Below are positions 1 to 12,135 of a DNA stretch of 64,000 nucleotides, piece by piece. Within the stretch, counting starts at the first letter, position 1; each line of letters opens with the position of its first letter. The stretch is from the NCBI GenBank assembly GCA_963971225.1, contig OZ020269.1:29367783-29431782 (forward strand). The letters run 5' to 3'. The stretch comes from Melieria omissa. Taxonomy: Eukaryota; Arthropoda; Insecta; Diptera; Ulidiidae. The notes beneath the pieces are model-generated. The model saw only the letters and a program-made list of their open reading frames with translations, was not told the DNA's origin and ran no database searches. The position numbers and the translations under genes are program-made.

Positions 1-1674
1 CTTGCTCTATGCCCGAAATTCATTTTCGGACACGGGTAGTTAAAAGAGTGCTTGCAAATCTCGATGTAAATAAGGCTTCAGGGCCGGACGGCATTCCAGC
101 CCTTGTTTTGCAAAAGTGCGCTACCTCACTGGCTTGTCCATTACGCAGACTTTTCAACATGTCATACACCACAGGTGTATTTCCGACATGTTGGAAGGTA
201 GCAAATGTTCAACCAGTTCCTAAAAAAGGCAAGACTACTGACCCTGCGAACTACCGACCTATAGCAATCTGTTCGGTGCTTTCCAAAGTAATGGAAAGCA
301 TTGTAAACTTCAACCTTGTGAAATATCTGGAGCACAATAGACTGCTAAGTGACCGCCAATACGGCTTCCGAAGACAACGATCGACGGGAGACCTTATGGC
401 CGTACTCACCGAGAAATGGAACCATAGCATTCTAAACCTCGGTGAAAGCAAGGTTGTTGCATTGGATATTTCCAAGGCCTTTGACCGGGTGTGGCATAAA
501 GCACTCGTGTCAAAATTGATTGCCTATGGTGTCGGTAGTACCTTCTCTCGTTGGATTACGAGCTTCCTCTATGATCGCTCTATTCGTGTTGTAGTAGACG
601 GCATAGCCTCGGAAAAGCATTCCCTTAGCGCGGGAGTGCCGCAGGGTTCGGTCCTTTCTCCAACCCTCTTCCTGATCTTCATCAACGACCTGTTGTCGTC
701 GACGAAGAATCCCATCTACTCGTTTGCGGATGACAGCACCATTTGTCATTCATACTCCTTCACAAAGCGTCCCAGCTCTGTGGAGATTGAGAGAGAACGG
801 CGCCGTATGAATGACACACTTAATAGCGACCTACAAACAATCTTCAAGTGGGGTCAAGCGAACAGGGTCGATTTTAATCCCCGCAAGACCCAATGTTGCC
901 TGTTATCCCACAAACGAGTCTCCCCACATCCCAACACATCCCTGGTTATGGGTGGTGTGGGTATTGCGGAATCGGCAGCTCTTGATGTTCTGGGCATGTC
1001 CATTAAGAACGGTCTTCGTTGGAATGATCATATTTTTGGCGTGTCGAAAGAAGCAGCCAAGTGCCTCGGCTTCCTAAAGCGGTGCAAAAAATATTTCACT
1101 CCGTCTGATCTCCGCATTATTTACACTACCTATATCCGACCTAAAATGGAGTTTAACTCGCACCTATGGGCAGGGGCTTCAAAAACCCATTTGGAGCTCC
1201 TGGATCGGGTGCAAAACCGTGCGATTAAACTTATAGGGGACAGTAGGGCATCCAGCTCTATTGACTCCTTGGAACATCGTCGAAACGTGGCATGTGTGGT
1301 TTTATTTTACCGTTACTTTTTCGGCAATTGCTCAGTGGAGATGAGCAGCTTGCTGCCATCACTCCGGGTATTCCCTCGGGCAACCCGTTTGAACACTGGC
1401 GCCCATGCATTCCACGTTGAAACGATGTTCCAGCGCACTACGCACTACAGAGAAAGTTCGTTCCTGGCCCGAACAGCGCGATTGTGGAATGGTCTCCCTG
1501 CAGATGTTTTCCCCAGCACTTACGATCTTGATGGATTCAAGGCAAGAGTCCATAAATTCTTCACCCAACATCCTTTCTCCCAACCTATATATCCTTCCTG
1601 AACCAGCGCAATGCCCGCATTTATAGGGGTTTCCCCTGCGCGTTGGCTCGTATTTAAAAAAAAAAAAAAAAAAA
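1..1674 (+). mobile_element. Non-LTR retrotransposon, 3' part with poly-A tail
   Basis: The window opens inside an ORF2-like reading frame that continues to a stop at 1601, then about 54 bp of 3' UTR and a run of A at 1656-1674. There is no RNase H domain after the reverse transcriptase and the tail is pure A, as in Jockey-superfamily (Jockey/CR1-like) LINEs. The 5' end lies outside the window, so target-site duplication and full length cannot be judged. The open frame suggests a fairly young insertion. Confidence 0.9.
9..1601 (+). CDS. LINE ORF2 reverse transcriptase (5' incomplete)
   Basis: About 530 residues are visible. Reverse transcriptase motifs occur in order: KASGPDGIP near residues 23-31, the YRPIAI region near 82-87, the FDRVWH segment near 159-164 (the first catalytic Asp is in its ALDISKAFD context), GVPQGSVLSP near 208-217, and the catalytic FADD box at 239-242. 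The C-terminal part, with a RVQNRAIKLI motif and a TARLWNGLP motif, matches the thumb and tail of insect Jockey/CR1-type LINEs. The frame is open upstream of the Met at position 9, so that Met is internal and the N-terminal endonuclease domain is off the left edge. There is no frameshift or stop within the visible part. In these families the protein primes reverse transcription of its own RNA at a nicked chromosomal site. The clade beyond Jockey superfamily is uncertain. Confidence 0.9.
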   Translation: MPEIHFRTRVVKRVLANLDVNKASGPDGIPALVLQKCATSLACPLRRLFNMSYTTGVFPTCWKVANVQPVPKKGKTTDPANYRPIAICSVLSKVMESIVNFNLVKYLEHNRLLSDRQYGFRRQRSTGDLMAVLTEKWNHSILNLGESKVVALDISKAFDRVWHKALVSKLIAYGVGSTFSRWITSFLYDRSIRVVVDGIASEKHSLSAGVPQGSVLSPTLFLIFINDLLSSTKNPIYSFADDSTICHSYSFTKRPSSVEIERERRRMNDTLNSDLQTIFKWGQANRVDFNPRKTQCCLLSHKRVSPHPNTSLVMGGVGIAESAALDVLGMSIKNGLRWNDHIFGVSKEAAKCLGFLKRCKKYFTPSDLRIIYTTYIRPKMEFNSHLWAGASKTHLELLDRVQNRAIKLIGDSRASSSIDSLEHRRNVACVVLFYRYFFGNCSVEMSSLLPSLRVFPRATRLNTGAHAFHVETMFQRTTHYRESSFLARTARLWNGLPADVFPSTYDLDGFKARVHKFFTQHPFSQPIYPS

Positions 1675-3150
1675 GAAAGATAAATTGCGTGGGCATTGAA
1701 AGAGGGCCGTGGTACTGTTTAAGTAAATCAACATCTTAATGTCGAATAATAGGGATATGTTTCAAAATAGGGATTTTGGTAGAAGCTTTTAATAGATAAA
1801 TATTGTTCAGGACAATTGCTCGGTGTATATCAATGTATGAGTTTATTTTGATTTATCCGAAAGTATCGACATTTTTCACTCAAACTATCGAAAATATCGA
1901 ATGGGCCAACTATTGATAGCTTCCCAGCTCTAATGTGTAGAAAACCATCCAACTGACATAATCTTCTCCTAATCTTCATCGCACTTTAGCTTTATAAATA
2001 AGTTTCATACACAAATAAATTACATTTTACTTAAATTGAAATTTTTTGAGTGCTTGTCACTAAAACTATTGAAAAACTACACCAACAGCTCAGCCATCTT
2101 AATGTCAGTTTCTCAACATTGGTTTCTTAAATTCTATGACTCGGAAAAGCGCTTCTTATGGTTTATATTATATGCAGCAACCATGGCTTTATTCATCTAC
2201 TTTTTGAGACATTAAATAGCAAACTGCAGCACAGCAATGAGACACAAGAACAACCAAAAAATTGAGGCAGTTTTTTCATTTCACTTAATCTGCTTTTAAT
2301 CTGCTTAAAAGTGCGCTGTACTTGTGTGTGAGTGCGAGTCTGTGTGTGTTGGTTTTTTGACAGCATTTGCCACGCTGCTTGTCATAAGCAGCGGTTGGAC
2401 TGTTTTTCTGCAGTGCAGTTTGCCCAAAATGGCGACAGGCAAAGAAGCATTGCGGAAGCGAGACTCGTGGCGAGCATTTTGGGAACTGAAAAGGGCTCGA
2501 GCGGACGCAGACAGTGCCTTATGCGGCAAACAATGTGCAACCAATACGAGCGCAGCTCAGTGGCGTTCAATGTGTGACGGAAGACTCGAGTTACAGTTGC
2601 TCGCAACTCGCGCGACTTCTCCCTGCAGTCGGAGTGCTTTTCCGGCAAGGGAAATGGGCCAAGCGAGCAGAACGCTTTTTTGGGGCTTTTTTTACAAAAT
2701 GTGCGCCGTAAGTGTGGGAGATTTGAAAGCAAAAAAAAATGTCAGAAAAGCGATGAAAAGCCAAAAATTTGGCTGCCTTGAAAAAAAGGGCAAGATTTAT
2801 GATTTAAAGGTTAGCAACTTTTTAAATTTCAAGTGTTAGAGGTTAGAATGAAATGCATTTAAATCATAAACCTAAAATTTTGTTTAAAAATTTATTTAAT
2901 TAATTTTTTATTAATTTAACAATTTATTTCATTTGTATTAAAAAATGTTTCTGTTGTATTGATTAATCAAATAATAAACAATAACCAATGGTTAGTGAAG
3001 TTTTGAGTTGAACTTTAAATGAGTATTGAAATTGCAAAAAGAAATAAATTTTTTCCAAAAGAAGGCTTTAATAATTTTTATTTATTTTTTTTTAATTTAT
3101 TTTTATTTTATAATTTTTATGAAAAGATGGCATTGAAAAGTTTAGATTTC
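1675..3150. other. AT-rich non-coding DNA
   Basis: No gene or element recognised. A 171-codon frame at 2324-2839 lies in a slightly GC-richer stretch that is also open in other frames on both strands, and it resembles no family I know. From 2880 the sequence is very AT-rich with T/A runs. Confidence 0.5.
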
Positions 3151-3154
3151 ATAC

Positions 3155-4140
3155 TAAAAAAAACTTTTCAGACAGTTTTCGATTGCTGGACTTAGTTTTG
3201 TTTGAGCGCGCGTCAAAAATGGACAACAACAATTAGAGAATATAACATGTTTTATAGTTTTTCTTCGATAAAGGGGAATACGCAAACCAGAGAGTAAAAC
3301 TTTAAATAGCCAATCATGCACAGTTTTGGTCTCGTTAATTTGGTTTTGGTAGTTTTGATGTGAAAAATGGAACAGGCTCTGGAAGGCCAACTGTCGAAAA
3401 TGTCAATTAAATCATGGAAACCGTCAAGTTTTACCATCTTGCAAGCATGGTTTCGTTTTTTAGGAGCTAAACATTGAAAAAAAAAATCGTTTCAATTCAG
3501 TGGGATAAGGCTGGATAGAAAAAGAGGCTCAATTTGTGGTCACGGACAGAATTCTTACATGCGAATCGCTGGTGAGTTGCAACAAAATCCACCAATTTCT
3601 GAAGTGAATGGTGACTGGTCATGAAAACTGGCCAAATCACAATCGTGGTCGCGGTGAGCTGCCTCAAACGGTGGCAAAGCCAGGATTGACAGAAAGTTTT
3701 GCTGGGTCAAGCAAGGATTGACAGAAGCTTTAACTGTGTCTTTAGTGGGGTTGACAGGGAATCATTTTCCACGAGTTTCTTCCCTGCAGGCAATTTTTTA
3801 AATAGGACCTGTACTGTCAACAGTTGAACTGTCTAAAGGAAGTAATCGCTGTGAAGCGTACAGCTTTGGCCAATATAACAAAAATTGTGTTCCCTCATTA
3901 CAACAGCATGTTACACACATCGATAGTGTCTCACCATAACTCACCTCTTATGTATCTATTCTGTTCTACCTGGCACCAAGTGATTAGCGCCTTTTTTTGT
4001 CCATGAAGAATGATTTTGCTCGTGAAAAATTTGCCTCAAGAGAAGGCAGTCAATGTGAAAATCAACTGTCCCACTTTTCTGCCAATAGCGAAGAACGGTT
4101 TCTAAGAGAGCAGTTTACATTCATTACGAAGAAAATTATT
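3155..4140 (+). pseudogene. Decayed mariner transposase relic (irritans/Himar1-like)
   Basis: Frameshifted remains of a DD34D mariner transposase. A start region near 3220 matches the start region of the relic on the minus strand at 11.5 kb. Around 3660-3780 the three frames give pieces of the TVAKPGLT, KVLLCVWWDW and GII motifs that surround the first catalytic Asp. Near 3815-3840 comes the DLYCQQL-like motif, and at 3925-4120 a Y-S-x-x-LAPSDY-like third-Asp region followed by FASRE and a final FLRE. Many stops and frameshifts; terminal inverted repeats are not recognisable. It is an old copy of the same subfamily as the relics at 10.3-11.6 and 36.1 kb. Confidence 0.75.
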
Positions 4141-5906
4141 CTTGATAAAACTTTTACTTAATTTTTCCCCAACATAATTTTCATGCTCGTTTTTCCTTAT
4201 TTATTTCGTTATTTTCATTAGAAGCCTTGTCTGATTGCTGTTGCCATAGAAAAACAAATTTTTTATGATTCGTTTATGAAGTTTGTCTTTCGGCTTGTTG
4301 TCGTTGCGCGACGCAACAAGCTGTCGAAAATTATTCGCTTAAAATGTAAATTTCATAAATCTGGTTAAAGCGCATTTTATGCCTTTCGACATATTTTGCA
4401 GATATGTGGCAACGCTTAACATCGCTGCCAAGTGCTGCTGTACGCGCGCACATAAAGCTTGTTGTGTGCAACTTTCTGATTTTATTTTATTACAATTTAT
4501 GTTTTTTCTTGAATTTGTTGTTGGTTTTGGGTGCTAAAGCGTATCGTGTCAATGCGTCGCATGTTGTTTTCTTCGCTTTTCTCGACGGCAGGAAGTGGAA
4601 ATTTGTGCGCGTAGCCGACATATGCAAAAACTTTCTGACGCGACGCAATTGAATCTTCGCTCCTCACCTACCCCCTCCCCCTTCTACAAAGCATGTTACT
4701 GAAAATTGTGGCGTGAAAGAGTTGATGGAATACTTGAAAAAAGTGAGCGTGCGAATTCTGTTGAAATGTTAAGCGTCAATGTGTAGATGAGAAAAATATT
4801 TTGAAAAAATATGAAATAATATCATTTCAATGTAATATTTTTCAGTGTATGCAAGCGCAACAAATGTGTTAACAGTTTGCATAATTTTATGCGAAAACGT
4901 TTGATGCGAAATCGTTAAGGTTGCGTGCTGCTGGGTCTTTAAGTGAGGTTGGGAGGAGTGGGTATGTTTGGGTGTGTGTGTGTGCAACTCACACTTCCAT
5001 TTGCTGGTCTGAAAAAGGAACTTTGTTTTTCTCACCTGGATGAAGGTGAAGGAACATTCAACTATTTCTTAGCAGCAATTTCAATCAATGCATCAATACA
5101 TTAACTTTACTTCTGGTTGTAGTTCGGCTGATCCAATAGTTCAACTTCGGCTGCAGTGCCCAAACTTCACAGGAATCTAGAACCTAAAAAGCGACATCGG
5201 CTTTCCTGTAGACCAGGTTGTCTATTGTCTATGCTTGGTTGTCATAAACTTAGCTAATGGAACTTTAAGTTTGCCACATTTTACTGTCGCTTTTATGATC
5301 TGTGCTTCAATTAAACATTTGTTGTTAAATTATTATTTTTATTTAAACACACACTTAACTTATTGATATTTTCGTTTTACTAACAAATTGTAAAAATTAC
5401 CTCTTTGATGCCAATGTTAATGCAACTGTTGTCGAGTTGTTTGCCTTTCTGCAGTTAAATTGTGTGCAAATATTTTAAAGTATCACAAACTGATTAAATG
5501 AATGCGTTTTTGTGGAGTGTTAATTGAATACTTGACAGTTTAACAACAACATTTGCTTGTTCAGTTTCTGGCTTTGGTGTCACATTTATGCGTGAGAAGT
5601 GAGAAGCCACAGGGTGGTGGTTGTATGAGTTGTGTCGAGATGAGTTGACAAGTTGCGTACACAGATATGGTTGGCATAATCTGTTGAAAGGTTTTCTCTC
5701 TGTGTTCAATTACGAGAGCGAGATTGTGCGCTGAAAAAATGTTATAAAACAGCAACACGATCACACTTGAAGCTCGAGAGTAGTTCGTACTTATGTGATG
5801 TTAGCTAAACGAAACAATACTATGCCTTCGTAAATTGGTTCTGCTGGCCAAATCACGAGTAGTTCGTATAGTTGGATTGTGCCAAAATAAAACAGTTAGA
5901 AATTCT
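4141..5906. other. Non-coding DNA between elements
   Basis: Nothing recognised. There is a GT-rich run at about 4970-4985. Short frames such as 4404-4652 have no domain signature. Confidence 0.5.
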
Positions 5907-5910
5907 TTAA

Positions 5911-6315
5911 CCCTTTCGCTATTTTGTTACCATATGCTACTTTATGGACGTCTGAATCCTTTATGGTTTCAAGATTACATTTGTTTGTAATATCTTTACA
6001 TAGTAAAGGAAGAAGAAGCAGAAAAAATAAGATAACTTTTTAATTGGACTTTTAACTTCAATTCAGATAGATTTTTTGTTATTATCTTAGTTGAAATAAA
6101 TGAAGAAATATTCAAATTTTTAGTTATGCGTAAACAATTTAATTTTTAAGTGATTATTAGAGCCACGACGATATAGTTGCTTTCATATGGCAACACTCTT
6201 AGGTAATAAAAATAAAAACAATTTTTCAGGAATGGTGTTAATATAATCACAGAGAAGCCTTAATCGAAAAAATTCAGACTTTCACCTTCTCCAGTAAAGA
6301 CCTGTAGCGAAAGGG
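5911..6315. mobile_element. piggyBac-like TTAA MITE, copy 1
   Basis: 405 bp bounded by TTAA at 5907-5910 and 6316-6319. The ends are inverted: CCCTTTCGCTA at the left and TAGCGAAAGGG at the right. TTAA duplication plus CCC termini is the piggyBac superfamily signature. There is no transposase inside. Two longer relatives lie at 23590 and 28049 and share the interior motif AAAGAAGAAGCAGAAA. Confidence 0.85.
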
Positions 6316-6319
6316 TTAA

Positions 6320-7190
6320 GTAGTTTCCGGTAGTAGTCACTTTCTTTACAACTTTCCAAATCTTTTCTTATCTGTGCTACACCGTTGCTTGTCAAAACTA
6401 AACTCACTCACTGCGCTATACCAGTCAGCCTTTTATACTGGTTTGCCCGGAGCGCAATTCGTTCTCGAACATTTTAGCACAGCCTCGAATAGGCTCTGAG
6501 AAAACTTGCAAAATTACCATGCCCCTAAAAGTATGGAACGTTTCCGACAAATGCCCGTTCAGTGTTGTCGGGTTGCCTATGCTAGGAAGCCCGCAGTTGC
6601 GTAGAGCGAGTTGCATGATCGTCTCACTATATCGATTGAACTAATATTAAAAATAAACACGTCGTAGTTTTTGTTGTGATAAGTTTCGATTTACAATTCC
6701 TTTGTAGGTTCATAGTTTGTTAGTTAATTGGAATGCAATCTGACTTCACGAAATAATAAATCATTTTTAATTAATAAGAATAATTTATTCACGAAATACT
6801 GCTGCTTTTTCTGCTTGTTGAACAGTCACGGTACTTTTACAGTCACGGTAGCAGAAAAATTGCAAAAAGATTGTCCAAATCGTCATCAATACACACCAGG
6901 ACAATATGGATTCTCTACTACAACACTCGTTGACCCAACTCGTGTGTTACTTCCTTCTTTGTATATCCAATTTGTGTTTATGAAAAATTAGGCCTTTAAC
7001 CGGCATGAACCGGGTTTTCAATGTCTGGTAAACATTTTCCCCAAAATTTTCTAAACTAAATTAATTAATTTTTGAAAACTCTTAATTTTAAGTGTCAAAG
7101 TACTTTGTATAGTCAAAATTAAATTATATTAAAAAAATTAAATTAAATTAAAAGACAAATTTTTTGGCAAAGTAGCAGCCTGGGAGTCAT
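6320..7190. other. Non-coding DNA
   Basis: No element ends recognised. A GC-richer patch at 6420-6630 is open on the minus strand for 63 codons but resembles nothing known to me. Confidence 0.45.
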
Positions 7191-7370
7191 TCAAAAGTCT
7201 TGTATGAAACATCCTTTGTGAACCAAAGAGAAACGACTAGAAATGTTGAGTGTCCGAGTGTCGCTAAAAATATATTTTCAGCATGCTAAGCAAAAGATTT
7301 TCTTTCCTGAAAACAATTGATGGGAAAAGAAACCGATTTCATATAGAACTAGAAAAAATTTAAACATATA

Positions 7371-8100
7371 CCAGGTATGCGCCTATGAAACCGGTAATTA
7401 TTTTGAAAAACGTTTATTGTGAGGAAATGATTACAATTTTATTCTTCAAAGTAATGGCCATCGCTAGCTACACATTTTTCCCATCACTCAGGCAATTTAT
7501 GGATGCCTCGCCAAAAAAATGTTTCGTCTTTTGCCTGAAACCAATCATCGATCCATTTTTTGGCTTCTGCGTGAGAATTGAAGCGCTGTTCCGTTAATGC
7601 GTGGCCCATCGATGCGAAGATGTGATAATCCGAAGGCGCCAAGTCTGGTGAGTAAGCCGCATGAGCAAGAGCTTCCCAGTTGTACGATGCAACCAATTCT
7701 TTGGTGGCTCTAGTGCGGTGTGGTGGTGCGTTGTCATCGAGGAAAATCACTTTGTGTTGCCTGGCTTCATATTCTGGGCGTTTTTGGCATATAGCACGGT
7801 TCAAATCGGCCAATTGTTGTTGGTAACGTTCACCGTTAACCAGGTTTTAGAAGGTTTTTTTCTTCAAATGGTAACACAAAATTAACTGTGTCCGCAAATC
7901 GTAATTTGTAGGCACGTAATCCGACATTTTCCGGAGCGTCAAACAATGCGTTGTTGAATGAAACTTGACAAATTGTGAACTGAATATTATTGACATATGA
8001 CAGAAGAAGTAAACATGACATTTGGTACGGTTCCGAAGTTTATAAATATTCGGCTATTTACCGCTAGATGTCGTTACCGGTTTCATAGGCGCATACCTGG
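7371..8100 (-). mobile_element. Internally deleted mariner with intact TIRs
   Basis: 730 bp flanked by TA at 7369-7370 and 8101-8102. The terminal inverted repeats are about 26 bp and nearly perfect (CCAGGTATGCGCCTATGAAA at the left end and its complement at the right). The transposase is read on the minus strand and has lost most of its N-terminal half, so the element is a non-autonomous deletion derivative of a roughly 1.3-kb mariner. Confidence 0.93.
7439..7927 (-). pseudogene. Mariner transposase, internally deleted (DD34D)
   Basis: The minus-strand ATG at 7927 begins MSDYVPTNYDLRTQ, the expected N-terminus. After about 25 codons the frame meets a stop and jumps to the segment V-N-G-E-R-Y that normally lies after the first catalytic Asp, so the second half of the DNA-binding domain and the first Asp are missing. 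The rest is well kept: LDDNAPPH with the second Asp, then YSPDLAPSDYH with the third Asp 35 residues on (34 between, DD34D). A stop after HKLPE separates the final WEKCVASDGHYF motif. It cannot encode an active enzyme. Confidence 0.9.
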
Positions 8101-8159
8101 TATACAAGGTTTCTGGGATGAGTGTACTTTGTGCGATTATTGTTGGTCTCTGTCTGGTC

Positions 8160-10255
8160 AAATTACTACAATTTTTCTAAGAGCTTAAGTTTTGATCTCA
8201 AAAAGATAGATTTTTTTTTAAGTTCTCCATTTTCACAAGACTTCTACGTACTAAAATAGGAAGAGATGCATAAATTTTCTATTTTTGTTCAAGGTCTTCT
8301 TTTGTATCTTTACGTGTCCGTTCACCCACGAAGAAGTGAAAAATACATTAAAAAAATAATTTACTTGCATAATTTACTTGTTCTTAAAATTTTTTTCATA
8401 TTTATTGAAATATGGGGCTCAATAAATCCTATACAAATAAATCCTTGTTCTTTTTCTCTAACTATGAAATAAATCATCAAAGTTGAGATTTTGTTTTTTA
8501 ATCTCAGATTGTTGCTACACCTCTGAAGTCAACCAAATACTCATTCAAGTCTTTGTTTCTGACTCTCAGCGTGTGGTTTTGCTACTTTTCCACACAAATC
8601 CATCAAATTTTGTCCCAACTTTTTCACCCACTGCTGAAAAGTTGCATATTTGATGGCTCCAATGAATCTGTAACATAAATCAATCAATCAACTTAATGTT
8701 TTTCGTGCGTAGAGTGCATCATACTTCGGCTGGGCCGTATAACAAATTTGACTTAATTTTTTAAATAAATCAAATTGTTTTTCTTGTGTCTGTGAAATTA
8801 AAACTGACACTTCAGCCACAGTTGCACAAATGCAGCGTTTTTATACTTCAAATATAAATGAATGAATGAATGACTTGGTGATTGATGGAGCACAAACTTA
8901 ATGAAAATCAATTAAATACGGTTTTGTTTTGTTATTGTATAAATTGTTTTTGTGTAATTTTGTGTAAACAAGTTTTGAATAAATGTCGATTTAAATTTGA
9001 AGTGAAAAATTTGATGGTGTCATTGAGTCTTAAAACATGAGTAAATTTATGAATGGAATTGAAAAATGAAATAGTTATACAACTTTAAAATTAATGTTTG
9101 AGATAAAAAGCGTATAAAAAATTAAAAAGTTGTTTAATTTGTTCCAACTGAACTGAAATTTCTAGCGGGCTCCAGGTTCCTATTAAACGCTCGTCAACTT
9201 TGCACAATTGCACTCACATATTTGGGTTAGGAAATCACTGCAAGCCGCTTGAAAATATTAACTACTAATATATTTTCTTTTCGAAGCATCAAACTATTAA
9301 CTTTTCAAATCTGTGCTGCAAATTGGCATTTAAATAGCTGCCAAACAATGCCAACGGCGCTGATAACGATGATGACTTTAATCCATTTAGCGGCAGTTTA
9401 ACGCATTTTCGCCGTGTTGGCGTTTTAGCCTAAAAGCCATACACACACACACACACCAACACAGAGACGCAATCAGATGCAATGCACGTGAGGTTTGTGT
9501 GGGCCTCGGCATGTGCCGCAGCGCAATAATAGTTAGTCGAATGTAAATGGTGTGCCACACATGTGGCTGCTCTAAGTCTCCACACACCCACACACACACA
9601 TACATGTACATAAATATATGTTTTATATGTGTGTCATGTGTATGTGCAACAATTTCGTTAGCGTTGCCAACAATTACATTCAATTGCAAAGGGGTTAAAA
9701 TCGCATTACCATAAACAACCACTCACTGACTCACTTACACATTCATGGCAACACAGGCATTTCCTACTCGTACATACTTATACATACATTTAGCATTTAT
9801 GTGGACATTTATATGAGAGTGTGTGTGTGTGTGTAAGTGCGTTTGCATTTATGGAAATGCGCTGAAGCGAATGTTGTGTCGAGCGATTAAAGCAACAAAT
9901 TGCAGCCAGACAGCCAGCGACTGTGTCTGTGTTGTCCAGCTAAGCTCAAGACGTCCTGGCAAGTGTGGCACTTAGAGGATTTGATGGACTTAAGGCAATT
10001 GTGTCAAGTTGTCGTTTGGATTAAGTGAGGCAATTGTTGCACAAATTGAAATGCCAGAAAAAACGTGACATTTAAAAATATTGTAATTTAAACAAAAATA
10101 AATAAAATTGTGGTTCAATGCGTATGCTGAACAAAGAATAATTGTAATTTTTAAAAATTCATTATTTTTGCATTAAATTTAAGGTTAGTTAGAATGATCC
10201 GATTTAGGTAAAATATGTACAGTTTTATACGAAAACTTGTTGCCATTTTTAAATT
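8160..10255. other. Non-coding DNA with CA/GT microsatellites
   Basis: No genes recognised. Short (CA)n or (GT)n tracts lie at about 9439-9458, 9585-9602 and 9819-9833. The rest is AT-rich with scattered short frames that do not look coding. Confidence 0.5.
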
Positions 10256-10260
10256 GTAAA

Positions 10261-11552
10261 TTATTTCTCTCTCATAAAAACGTTTATTTTTATTGACCAA
10301 AAACTAAAGCTGTTGCTTTTCGCAAGTTTCTCTTCAGTTAAGTTTTTCATCAACAAAATCATTTGCCATAGACAGGAGCAGCTAGTAATCACTTGATGGC
10401 AGGTCCGCACTATAAGGTAAATGCATAAGAACCTCCTAACCAAGTTCATGGAGCTTTTAACCCTCTAGTTCCCAAGAAGGCCTGTAGATATCCTAAGCTT
10501 AAACAAATTCTGTAAATTACACCTTATGATTTTTCTAGCTGATTTTACACGTATGGAAAGGGGAATCTTCATTTTATAAAATAAATTTAGTCAGTTAACG
10601 CTGCCACATACACAACGGCAGTAATTGTAAGACAAAGTTTCGTGAAAAAGTAAGCAAACAATTATTTTTGAAATTGTGTCAGAAACAAAAATTATTTTAA
10701 ATAAACTGTGAGCTTCAAAAAAACGAAACAAATTACAGGGGAGTAGCTGTTAAGGTGTTCTTTGAGAAAATTAAAAAAAATTATGAAAAAAAGTTATTAC
10801 ACTCCTCCTACCTAACCCAAACCTTAGAGTGTCTGTAGGTCTGCTTAGGATGAAAAGCGTAAATAATTATGGGTCATTGATGATATTTTTTCTATTTGAA
10901 CCGAAATTTTGATACATCGCAATGTAAAAACGATCATGTCACTGCAAAAATTAGAGGAGTAGCTCTTAATAGATAATTCCTGGCCATTTCCCGCAAATAC
11001 CCAAAAAAACCTTCCTGACTGTCAATATTTGCTTGGTCACCATTTGCGGCGGCTTACCGTGATTCGACCACAACCGATTTCGCTTGACGTTGCCATAAGT
11101 GATTAAATTTTCATCCTCTTCAGATATGGATCAATTTTGTTGTGATTCAATAGTGATTCGCTGATGGAAACTCATCGAAAACTCAACAACATCGAGTTTC
11201 TTTTCATATCCAGCTTCACGAGTACTGAAGTGATTTGATGTTTTGCCCAGAGTAATGGAAACAGTGCTTACATGATAGTCGAAGATTTCCATTATTTTAT
11301 TAACAGTTTAGTCAGCTTGCCTTCTAGAGCAAAGTGCATCTTTGGTATCCAAATTACCAGAACGGAAACCAAAATTGCGCCTGATTGGCTGTGACATTAT
11401 TAGGATCCAAAACACCACCTGAACCACCTTGCTTGTGTTATTCCCTTTTACCGAAGAAAACCTGCATATTCTCTCTTTGCCGGTATCCATCTTTGACGCG
11501 CGTTCAAACAAAACTGAGTGACGCAATCACAAAACTGTCTGAGAAGTTTTTT
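10261..11552 (-). pseudogene. Decayed mariner relic (irritans/Himar1-like), split
   Basis: On the minus strand the N-terminal region begins near 11552-11490 and aligns base by base with the relic at 3.16 kb. Around 11060-10975 are remnants of the KVLL..W.W..GII block. The C-terminal part lies at 10452-10265: K-L-H-E-L-G, then LMHLPYSADL, SSDYYLFLSM and a short tail. About 70 codons expected between these blocks are absent and replaced by the 505-bp segment at 10461-10965. Frameshifts and stops throughout. Confidence 0.7.
10461..10965. other. 505-bp TTAA-bounded interruption of a mariner relic
   Basis: The segment has TTAA directly outside both ends (10457-10460 and 10966-10969) and starts CCCTCTAG, close in size to the piggyBac-like MITEs of this window (510-511 bp for the longer two). 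Its ends are not inverted copies of each other. A near-duplicate of its right end (GAGTAGCT followed by TTAA) also occurs at about 10743-10757. It may be a damaged piggyBac-type insertion, or simply unrelated DNA filling a deletion. Confidence 0.4.
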
Positions 11553-11637
11553 TAATCTAACATCTTTTGTTTCTAATTCCATTTAGTGTTATCTGATATC
11601 GTTTATATAACGCAAGATACATAATATTGAAGCAACA

Positions 11638-12135
11638 AAATAAAATAAAATAAAATAAAATAAAATAAAATAAAATAAAATAAAATAAAATAAAATAAAA
11701 CAAAATAAAATAAAATAAAATAAAATAAAATAAAATAAAATAAAATAAAATAAAATAAAATAAAATAAAATAAAATAAAATAAAATAAAAGAAAAGAAAA
11801 GAAAAGAAAAGAAAAGAAAAGAAAAGAAAATAAAAGGAAAGAAAAGAAAAGAAAATAAAATAAAATAAAATAAATTAAAACAAAATTATATAAAATAAAA
11901 TAAAATAAATTAATTTAAAATAAAATAAAATAAAATAAAATAAAATAAAATAAAATAAAATAAAATAAAATAAAATAAATTAAAACAAAATGAAATAAAA
12001 TAAAATAAAATAAAATAAAATAAAATAAAATAAAATAAAATAAATTAAAACAAAATAAAATAAATTAATTTAAAATAAAATGAAATAAAATAAAATAAAA
12101 TAAAATTATATAAAAATAAAATAGATAATAAAATA
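11638..12135. repeat. (TAAAA)n pentanucleotide array with variant cassettes
   Basis: About 500 bp of TAAAA units. A GAAAA-rich block lies at about 11790-11853. Variant cassettes with TTAAAACAAAA and TTAATTTAAAA recur near 11872-11920, 11977-11990 and 12044-12075, giving a higher-order pattern. The array abuts the mariner relic that follows. Confidence 0.95.

Larger units (their letters stand above)
7197..8155 (+). repeat. Unclassified interspersed repeat, split by a mariner
   Basis: The parts at 7197-7370 and 8103-8155 together match the minus strand of 61965-62117. Shared stretches include GAGTGTCCGAGTGT, GGAAAAGAAACCGAT and AAGGTTTCTGGGATGAG. The 7-kb copy carries about 63 bp (from about 7262 to 7322) that the other lacks, plus the mariner at 7371-8100. 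The 62-kb copy therefore shows the unoccupied site. Confidence 0.75.

Noticed and set aside
2324..2839. 171-codon frame as a protein gene
   Set aside because: Overlapping frames are open on both strands in the same place, the composition is ordinary and no motif is recognisable.
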